Part shown: one piece after another, positions 11,597 through 20,900 of the stretch
How the letters are laid out: each line of letters begins with the position of its first letter
Position numbering within the stretch: the stretch's first letter is position 1
DNA from: Mytilus edulis
Taxonomy: Eukaryota > Mollusca > Bivalvia > Mytilida > Mytilidae
Direction of reading: 5' to 3'
NCBI RefSeq assembly: GCF_963676685.1
Contig: NC_092354.1
Coordinates: forward strand, 16,498,746-16,562,745
DNA: 64,000 nt
Notes under the pieces: model-generated
Database searches by the model: none
What the model saw: the letters and a program-made list of their open reading frames with translations, nothing else
What the model was told of the DNA's origin: nothing
Position numbers and translations under genes: made by a program

Positions 11597-11781
11597 CATG
11601 GGCGGATTAAGGGAATTGTGCACCCCCACCCCCCCCCCCCCTCCCCACCAGCCACTTTGTGTGAATAACTTGGTTGATTATATAGAGAATCTCTGAAGCA
11701 TAAATGGAGCAGGTCCCTTTATGGCTGTCAATGCCCCCCCCCCCCCCTCCCCTTCTTTATAAAAAAATGGATCCGCCACTG
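11597..11781. mobile_element. MITE with GGCGGAT ends, cytosine-rich interior
   Basis: Begins CATGGGCGGATTAAGG and ends with the inverted form CCTTTTTTTATGG-like tract leading to ATCCGCCACTG; compare the cleaner copy at 15630-15791. Two runs of 12 or more C lie inside. Flanks AGACC and AAACC could be an eroded 5-bp duplication. The 61-codon open frame at 11704 is part of it. Confidence 0.55.
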
Positions 11782-12088
11782 AAACCCCATCCAAACCTCC
11801 GTAGTATTATCGTTGTAAATGTTTATTCAAGTTGTAATATATTGTATACAGTAGATATTGATTGTATAGCTAAAATATACAATGGCTAAAGGATATATAA
11901 CAACTAAAATATAGTTATCAACAATAACATATTTATAGGTGTTGTTAACTTTACCAATTATGTATGTCGAAAGTCATTAGAGAGAAGAAATAACCGTAGG
12001 TATTTTAGATTAAGAATAAGTGACATTGCTTATTTACAATTATTTTTACGAACTGTGATTTCACGTAGCGTTTATCATGGGAAATCAT

Positions 12089-12157
12089 CATTCGTCTCAA
12101 CTCGGCCGATTCCGTACCCTAAGGAGAGTAGCGGATTCTACCGAGGATTGCCGAATG
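12089..12157. mobile_element. 69-bp palindromic mini-element, copy 1
   Basis: An imperfect palindrome starting CATTCGTCTCAACTCGG and ending CCGAGGATTGCCGAATG. It is flanked by the exact 10-bp direct repeat GGGAAATCAT (12079-12088 and 12158-12167). Copies with their own, different duplications occur at 14472 and 22768, and a further copy at 15564. Confidence 0.85.
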
Positions 12158-12488
12158 GGGAAATCATATGTTCTTATAAATTGAATACCCGGCGAGCATA
12201 GGGCGAGCGAGTTTCACAAAACAAGTCGATCTGTGAATATATATTAGATAATTTAACTCTCGCTTATATCAATAAAGTATGCCTTTAGAAAAATATGACA
12301 AATATTTTATGCATACACCTGAAAAAACAAGTATCACACCACCCTGATTTTTCTCGTAAACCAAAATATTATAGTATGAGATATTATTTATGGTCCCGAA
12401 AGTATATAAATTATCACATTTTGTTTCGAAAAGACCAGTCATAAATAATTTAAAAGGTTGAAAATATACTGAATTTTAATAACTGATT

Positions 12489-13473
12489 TTGTTTGACAAA
12501 CAAGAGTTCGTGAAATCACAATATGATCTTTTTGATAAAATTGTGAAGCCAATTCTCCTGTATGGGTGTGAGATTTGGGGTTTCAGTAATACTGATATTA
12601 TAGAAAAAGTGCACTTAAAATTTTGTAAACTATTATTAAACCTTAAGAAGTCGACACCGAATTTTACGATTTATGGTGAACTTGGTATTTATCCCATGTC
12701 TTTATATATACAGCTGCGTATGGTTAATTTTTGGTCAAAAATGGTAAATGCATGGGGATGATAACAGGATTGCTAAAATACTATACAAATACATGTTCTT
12801 GAAAAGTTCTGACAACCAATTTAGGTCAGATTGGTTGAAATACGTTAAAGATATATTAGATAAATGTGGATACAGCAATATATGGTTGTCACAAGGAAAT
12901 TTTAATCCAAAGTGGTTGGGTATTAGTTTAAAACAAAAGTTATTTGATCAGTTTCAACAGAAATGGAGAGCTGATATTGACTGTTCGTCAAAAGGTTTGG
13001 CCTACAAATTGTATAAACAAAATTTTGAATTTGAGGAATATCTGAATATTTTAAGTGATAAAGATAGAATAACATATTGTAGATTTCGAACGGGTAACCA
13101 TAAGTTACCAATCGAAACTGGTAGATGGAATAAGATTGAGCGAAACCTTAGATATTGTAACTTATGTCATTGTAACGAGATTGGTGATGAATTTCATTAC
13201 ACTTTGCAGTGTAGTTCTTTGGCAAATTTTCGATCCCAATATTTGGATACTTTTTTCTTGCACAGATGTAACATACTGAAATTTGGAAAACTATTTCAGT
13301 TAAAAATTAAATATAAGTTGAAAAAGCTGTGCAAATTTATCAGGGTTATAACTTTTCAAGTGAGTCTTCCTGGTTATTCACCACTCTTCGCTACTATACT
13401 GTTTATTTTATTTTATTTGATATTTTCATCTCATCTTGTCATGTGTGTTTGTGTTATGTTATATAACTTTTGA
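12489..13473 (+). pseudogene. LINE ORF2 C-terminal coding relic, frameshifted
   Basis: Two consecutive frames encode what would be one protein of roughly 320 residues joined near residue 87. Conserved features are LLYGCEIWGF (residues about 24-33 of the first frame) and a C-x2-C-x8-H-x4-C pattern in the second. The last 60 residues of the second frame, rich in F, L and I, run past the conserved part and are probably not native. It is inactive. Confidence 0.75.
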
Positions 13474-13545
13474 TGAACTTCTTTGTACCATTGTAATTTT
13501 ATGGTGTTTGAGAAATAAAGAATCTTGAAATCTTGAAATCTTGGG
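12489..13545 (+). mobile_element. 5'-truncated non-LTR retrotransposon, 3' end
   Basis: This is the C-terminal end of a LINE ORF2-type protein. The first frame (12489-12761) contains KPILLYGCEIWGF, the motif that follows the reverse-transcriptase domain in Jockey/CR1/RTE-like elements. The second frame (12748-13473) contains CRFRTGNHKLPIETGRW and RYCNLCHCNEIGDEFHYTLQ, the terminal zinc-knuckle-like region. The two frames overlap in different registers around 12750, so a small indel has broken the gene. The element ends with AATCTTGA repeated three times (13518-13542), a typical simple 3' tail. No endonuclease or catalytic RT part is present. Confidence 0.8.
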
Positions 13546-13548
13546 TAC

Positions 13549-13995
13549 TAGAATGAAATTCAAAACAGTGTGGCTGTGGCCATTGATTGACACATTAAAT
13601 TCATTCATTGACTGGGACAATTTAGGTGAATGTTTGTATGTAACGACCACTGCTCAATATGTACTTTTTAAAGACACTCAAACTATGGGGTCACCAAAGG
13701 TTCTCAACACCTTAATAAAGTAATTCGAAAAATTAATCAGAAATAACACGATGTTTTGATTTATATCAATTATATAAATCAAAACATAAAGGTTATTCCT
13801 GATTAATTTTTCGAATTCTTTTATAATTAAAGTCGTTAAGAAACCTTTGGTGACCTCACAGTTTAAATGTCTTTCGTAGGTTCGTCGTGAATAGTGGTCG
13901 TTACAGACAAACGTTCACGTAAATTGTCCCAGTCAATGGATGAATTTAATGTGTCAATCAATGGCCACAGCCACACTGTTTTGAATTTCATTCTA
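13549..13995. mobile_element. 447-bp long palindrome (foldback element)
   Basis: Left arm 13549-13763 and right arm 13780-13995 are inverted copies with scattered mismatches. TAGAATGAAATTCAAAACAG at the left is matched by its complement at 13976-13995. The centre (13750-13792) is itself a tight palindrome, TGTTTTGATTTATAT paired with ATATAAATCAAAACA. It starts 3 bp after the LINE tail, so it inserted into or next to it. It could be a MITE with TA duplication or an inverted duplication of a single-arm element. Confidence 0.85.
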
Positions 13996-13999
13996 AATA

Positions 14000-14471
14000 T
14001 AGACAATATTTAACTTTGAATGCTTGCAGTAAGAAAACTTCAATATCACTATTATTTTTGTTTAGAAAGCGAGCATGTGTCAAATGTTATGATAAACATT
14101 ACGGTGTCCAATGACAAGTCAGGCTTCACTGAAGGGGATCTTGAACAGCAAGGGCCCCAAATATACAGAGTTTACTAGGTTCCATCGCTGTATGGACACG
14201 CCCTTACTCTCACCAACCTTTTCCCAACTATTATAGTTAAATAGCCGGTAAGATGAAGATTGTTAACCCTGGAATACAATTTTTCTAAGAGAGGGAAAAC
14301 TCCAAAATAAACACTGGCAGCTAATATGGCTCGTCAGCCTTGGTCGGCAACTTATCTGAAGGAAGAAAACCTTGACAGAAAATCCCTGGTCATCCAAGTA
14401 GGGGTTCGGCATAGGGCCAACAACTATATCCTGTAAATGGTGTACCGTGCAGTAAGTAAGTAATCAAGTGC
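14000..14471. other. Intergenic upstream of gene A
   Basis: Includes sequence resembling a dispersed repeat (GAGGGAAAACTCC and AATATGGCTCGTCAGCCTTG around 14290-14345) but no inverted ends were found. No coding evidence. Confidence 0.4.
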
Positions 14472-14539
14472 CATTCGTCACAACGCGGCCGATTCCGGAT
14501 AGAAGGAGAGTAGCGGAATTACCCGAGGATTGCCGATTG
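14472..14539. mobile_element. 68-bp palindromic mini-element, copy 2
   Basis: Begins CATTCGTCACAACGCGG and ends CGAGGATTGCCGATTG, with the core GGAGAGTAGCGGA shared with copy 1. It is flanked by the exact 9-bp direct repeat ATCAAGTGC (14463-14471 and 14540-14548). Confidence 0.85.
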
Positions 14540-14788
14540 ATCAAGTGCAATACCCAAAAAGTGCTTAGAAGTGGTAAGAGGTTAAGCATTTGACATTCTA
14601 GTTGATTTCTGTAAATATATTTGGTCTACTATTCTATTTTCTGCAAGCCCCTTTTCAGACAACATATGGCCTTTTAAATTAATGAAACAAAATGATTTTA
14701 AAAGTGTCTCTAAAGATTAGATAAGATCATGACATTGTCTAAATTACTATCATCTGATTAAAATGGGCGGTCCATATTGCTCATGGGG

Positions 14789-14796
14789 TATAAAAA
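14789..14796 (+). promoter_or_regulatory. Probable TATA box of gene A
   Basis: TATAAAAA lies 112 bp upstream of the gene A start codon. A start site would be expected about 30 bp downstream, near 14820, leaving a 5' leader of about 80 bases. Gene B has the same eight-base box. Confidence 0.65.
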
Positions 14797-14900
14797 GGTT
14801 ACGTACCTACTAACATCATCAGTGTGACCCCAACTGTACCACGTCAAACTGGTATATCTTAAATTGATTTTGGACATAACACATTGAACGGAGAATAATC

Positions 14901-14948
14901 ATGTATCGGGTTGCTTTAATATTGCTAATAGTTTATTCAGTTGTCCAG
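14901..14948 (+). CDS. Gene A exon 1: start and signal peptide
   Basis: Encodes MYRVALILLIVYSVVQ, a hydrophobic signal sequence, and ends in a complete codon before the donor GTAAAT. Gene B exon 1 has the same 48 bases of length and the same phase. The ATG is the first in-frame one and lies 112 bp after the TATA box. Confidence 0.85.
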
Positions 14949-17900
14949 GTAAATATGTTTTTTTTTATTCACTTAGTTGCTGTTTAATTGTAAGTTATTT
15001 ATTATTTTGTTTTTTATTGCTAATAGACTAAGTGTTCACATTAATATTCATGCTTTTCTCATTTAATAATTTACCTTAAAAGTTAAGATTTAAAATTAAA
15101 AGTTTCGACGGAAACAAATACTTAAATTTACATCCATGCATGTTGCATTAGAATCACTGTAATTTGAAAACGATACTTTGTTAGTTTCCGTGTCATTTGG
15201 TCATTGGCAATCATACCACATCTTCCTTTTTATATTTTCCGAAAAAGGTTGTAAAAAGTGCAATTGACACATTACGGAAAATTTGCTCAAGTTTTTCTAA
15301 ATCTAAAATACACATATTGGCAACATTGGATTTGTACTATTATATATTGTCTAAGCTTTAATACTCGACTGAAATCAAGTCAGGCAATATTATTTCAGTG
15401 ATTGTCATTTGTTGCAGTATCTCATATTTACTTTTTAATTTATTTTTAGTTTTCTCGTTTAAAATTGTCACTTCGGAGACTTTTACATCTCGCTATATAG
15501 TATGTGTATTCTAAATACAACCATTCGGCAATCATTAGAATCCGGCCGCTACTCTCCTTCTATCATTCGGCAATCCTCGGTAGAATCTGCTACTCTAGGG
15601 TACGGAATCGACCGGGTTGAGACGAATGTCAGTGGCGGATCCAGAAATTATCATAAGTGGGGGCCCACTGACTGACCTAAGAGGGGCCCGCTCCAGTCAC
15701 GCTTCAGTGATTCCCTATATAAGCAACCAAATTTTTTTCCAAAAAGGGGGGGCCGGGCCCCTTGTGCCCCCCCTCCCTAAATCCGCCTCTGAATGTAACT
15801 ACACCATCACTCTGATAGCGTGTTAATTGACTTTTTTTTTATAATCATACCACGTGTTCATTTTTTATCTTCACTTCTTTGAATATTTGCTTAAACTAGA
15901 ACTAACTCAATTAAAATTCTAAACTTAATTAAATCGAATCTTAATTCCAACCAGTGTTTAATATTAGCTTTACGTGAATTTTACAAAGTAAAAAGTTCTC
16001 ATTATGATTAAATTTGTGTTTGTTGTGAGCCAAGGCTCCGTGTTGAAGACCGCACATTGACCTATAATAGTTTAAATTGTAACTTGGATGGAGAGTTGTC
16101 TCATTAGCATTCATACTTCATCTTCTTATATCTATATATTTTAACAGTTGTTTTACGTCATGTGTAACAAAAGTTTACCTTCACTCATTCTCTCTAGTAA
16201 CGAACCCTTATTATGTTTGTTAGAAATTTTGGAAATAAAATGCCACTTTTTTATTGATTACATATTCAATATGATCTGCGTTGAATATAAATGTACATGT
16301 ATTAGAGTTAGAGTAAGAGTTAAGTTGATTTTGGAATATTCATATACTGTAAATTCAGAAATTATTGCGAGGTTTTTATTATTGCAACAAATGCGACAGA
16401 TGTGTAAACGCAAAAATTTAATGGGATTTGCTCATTGTTGAAGGCCGTACGGTGACCTATAGTTGTTAATATCTGTTTCATTTTGGTCTTTTGTGGATAG
16501 TTGTCTCATTGGCAATCATACCATATCTTCATTTTTATATTAAACTCGCATTTTGAGAATATTTTATGTAAATTAAACAGGATTTTTCTCAAAATCGTAA
16601 AAAATAAAATCGCATTTAAGTCTGAAATGACAAAATCGCAATAATAAATGCACGCAATAATTTCTGACCAGTACGAACAATTTGTTCTGTTTTTTAGGGT
16701 TCTTATAACGGGCAGAATCAATTTGCGCCAATGGCAGTTTTGAAAAGGTATTAATTGCGCCGCTCTCTTTTATTTTGATGGTATTAGTTGCGCCAATAAA
16801 TGAAATGAAATTGCGCCACATTTACCTGTAAATATTTTTTACTTATATCATACCTGCACATGTTTTACCTATAGCATACATGTACTATTATTAAAATTTC
16901 CACTAAAGATTTAATTGAACACTCATCAAATTTAAGAAAACTCACCCAAAAATAAATTGTTTAGTAATAGAATATTTTTTCACGAGTCAAGAGTGTCTGA
17001 TATACCATTCAAGAAAATAGAGTCTGATAGAGGAAAAACCGGTCATCATTGTTGAAGAACGCAAAATTCCGTCAGGCATTTGTACAGAAAACTGGAGAAA
17101 TAAGGTGGAGATGTAACAGTTAAGGAAAACTGGAGAAATAAGGTGGAGATGTACAGTTAAGTCGTGTTGTGCTAGGTTATTCACAGATGAATCGTGTACA
17201 ATTATTTCGAATGGAGAATTAGATTATATGTCATGAAACAAAAGTCCAGAAACAAGAACGTCAAATTTTGAGAACTGCGTGCAAAAGAATAGCAACCGAT
17301 ATGTTCCAGAGCGACCTTCTAAAATAAAAAAAATCAGAGCTCTTTAAAATTGAAGAAGAAAATTTAGAAAAGAAAGATTTAAGATATGTGCGTCAGTCAA
17401 TGTATATGGAGAGAATAAAACTGCATCGGGCTCAACCTAAAAGTCAAGCAGAATTTCACAGAATATTGGATGATATTGGTGTTGTTACAAACAAAGATGA
17501 TGACTTTGTATTGTGTAACGAGCCAGAAAGCGGGATAATTTTATGAGGATGATTACTTTATTGGCGCAAATGATACCTATAGTTTTGAAAATTAGGTGGC
17601 GCAAAAGAAGTATTGGCGCAATTAAGTTGTGGCGCAAATGAGTTACTTTTTGGCGCAAAAAGATATCGCCCCTTATAACAACATATTTTTCAAACAGTTG
17701 CAGACTTTATAAACTCGAAATAGGATAAGAGGTGTATTGATATTAATTTGCATACGGTCGATTCCTATCTGACATGGCTCATATGTTATACAGTGAAACC
17801 CGACTAAACCCGAATCCTGCATAACCCCCCAAAAAAACCTGTATAAACCAAACATGTTCTTAAGTACCGTCACATCAAATTGAATGCGTTGTGAACCTGA

Positions 17901-20900
17901 TAAAATCGAACATCGACCAAACCCGACCATAGTTCCGAATAGGTTCGGTTTTAACATTTTCACTGTGTTATTCTAATTTTTTATTTCTATAATTCATAAG
18001 GTTTATGGCAGAGAAAGCAGCCAACTTCCGGTTGACAAAGAAGATAATAGTCTTTTAAATTTAAAAGAACGTCTTTACGACTTGATGTTAGAAGATCGTG
18101 GTGAGTTACCTTATAATGAGGCTCTCAAAGGGATGTGAAAGTAATCACATAATCACAAATGTTTTGCTAATATAATCATATAGTCATTAATAAACAAGTG
18201 ATCAAAATTAATGATCAAACCATCATAAAATATTTAACCGGGTAATAAAAAAAAAAACACGATAAAAACGGCCCAGTATTTAAGTACATTTTGTAATACA
18301 TTTGTAATTTAATTTTAGATGTAACGCGTCTTCTGATTGGCTGACGTCGTTTTGCTTATCATATCATAGACACAATTTTGTCATGTGACCATGACGTCAT
18401 CAACGTTTTTTCATGATTTACCCAGGTTTAAAATGGAATTTAGATTAAATTGTAAGAAATAACTATAATATTTTGTCAGTCTACTCGAAATATCGATACA
18501 TGTGGTGCACACTGTTAAATAATCCGCTACGCGCAATATTCAGTGTGCACCACATTTTTTTATGTTATTTTTCTTAGATAGAAAAAATATACAGTAATTC
18601 CTTAAATAAAAAAACAAAACAAGAGGAAGCTCTATGCTGAAAGTCCATTTTTAATTTGATCGACATCTTTTTTACGTGAGCTAGGAAAAAACTCGTAGGG
18701 AGGTCATGTCAAACGGAAAAAAACAATATCACTGTTACTAAATTTTAGATTTTTTTTTTTGCAAAGGGAAACAACTTCTATTCGCAAATCAAACGATCAC
18801 CGTGTATTGTGCGGGATATTACATGTGTTTTTAACTTCGTGTATGGGATTATGGAGTAAAACATTCTAAAAAAAAACTTTGAAATTAAAATTAACCTAGT
18901 ACATGTATGCAAAACCAAAAGTCAAACGTCAAACGAATGGATAACAACTATAATACAGTGAAACCTGGCTGAATCGAATCCTGCATACACCGAAAACCTG
19001 AATAAACTAAACATGTTCTTAAGAACCGTCATATCAAATTGTATGTATTGTAATCCTGATAAAACCGAACATCGGCCAAATCCGAACAGAAATCTTAAGT
19101 CCCGAAGAGGGGTTTCACTGCATAACATTCCTGACTTGGTACAGCCATTGTCTTATGTAAAAAATGACAAATTGCATCTGTTCTTTTAGCTAGCTAAACC
19201 TCTCACTTGTATGGCATTCACATAATATTCCATTAAATTGACAACGATGTGTGTACAAAATAAAGAGACAATGCCAAGAAATTGCCGCCGTTGAAATTCT
19301 ACAAACATTCCTTGGAGCAAATTACATGGTTGATTAATATTGACCTTTGGTATATAGCCGTGTTCTAAGCGACAAGTACATAAATAAAATCAATAGTAGT
19401 ATACCGCTGTTCGAAATTCATAAATTCATAAATCGATTGAGAAATAAAAAAACAAATCCGGGTTGCAAACTAAAACTGAGGGAAACACATCAAATATAAG
19501 AGGAAAACAACGATACAACAGAAACACAACACTAAAATGTAGCACACACAGAAACGAATTATTATAGAACAATGGCCATTTTCCTGACTTGGAACATGAC
19601 ATTTTGAGAAGTAAATGGTGGGTTGGTCATTACTTAATTTGTTGAATGAAATGAAATATTTAACCGCTAATTGGTGCCGTAAGAGGCCTACCAGAATTTT
19701 AAGTAAGGGTTTCTTGGAATGATGATATGTGATACAGTGAAACCTGACTTAACCGAATCCTTCACAAACCGAAAACCTGTATGAACCAAACATGTTCGTA
19801 AGCACCGTCATGTCAAACAATGGGCGTTGTAAACCTGATAAAACCGAACAAAATCTTAAGTCCCGAAGAGGTTCGATTTAAACAGGTTTTACTGTTTACT
19901 AGTATACTATTTTACTTTATAGAGATTAATTCCTGTGGAATACAAGATGCCTATTTGAACTGTGCAAATATAAATTTCTGCCAATCCCATAAAAACATAT
20001 GTCCAAGTGGTCAGCATTGTTGTTCGACGACATTATGTGGAAATATTTGTCGTAAGTATTTATACATATACAGCAGATAAAACTTGAGTATTCCGACACC
20101 GTGCTTCATCCTACATTTTTTTTCTGGTTCATTAGTCATCCCTAGCGTATCGGACGACAAAGGTCACACTGTACTTGATATTTGATGTTACGCGTCTCCT
20201 GATTTGCCGACAGTGCTTTGTCGATCAGCTAACAGACAGAAATAATTTTGGCATGTGACCGTGACGTCATCAAAGTTATCCCAGTAGTTAGCACTTCGGT
20301 TTTGACATGAATATCTACAATATTGTCGTTTTTATAAATTTACTGTTTGCAAAAGTATGAATCATCCGCAACACTTAGGACCTTCTTATCTCGTTCTTAT
20401 ATTACCGTAGCCGTATTTGGTACAACGTTTTGGAATTTCGGATCCGAAATGCTCTTCAACTTTATATTTGTTTGGCTTTCTAACTCTTTTGATATGAGCG
20501 TCACATACGTCTTGTGTAGACAAAACGTGCATCTGGCGTATCAAATTATAAGTCTGGTACCTTGATGACTATCTTGGGGGAGGGGGCTACCTCAATACCT
20601 TATTGATAGGGGTGCCGCTGGGTTTCAGTTACCCTACCCTTTTAATATAATTTAGATTTGAAAAATATATATCTTTTAATATACTGCGTATAGGGAAAAA
20701 AGAAATCTTTTCCCATATTGTTTGGGTTTCATGTTGTGTATAATGATCCGGCATGTAAGAGTGGAATATCAAAGTGCCAAAAGAGAACAATTGCAAGAAA
20801 GATGACAGACGAAAAAGTTATGGGAACTTTATTGACCTGATCATATATATCTGATAGTTTTCGCGCCCTATTCACATATTTACAAACTTGCAAAGGTGAC

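Noticed and set aside
19820-20080. An 86-codon frame beginning with ATG just upstream of the WAP exon
   Set aside because: The ATG lies in a MITE. The acceptor at 19922 and the match to gene B show that the coding exon begins at 19923 and is joined to exons 1 and 2.
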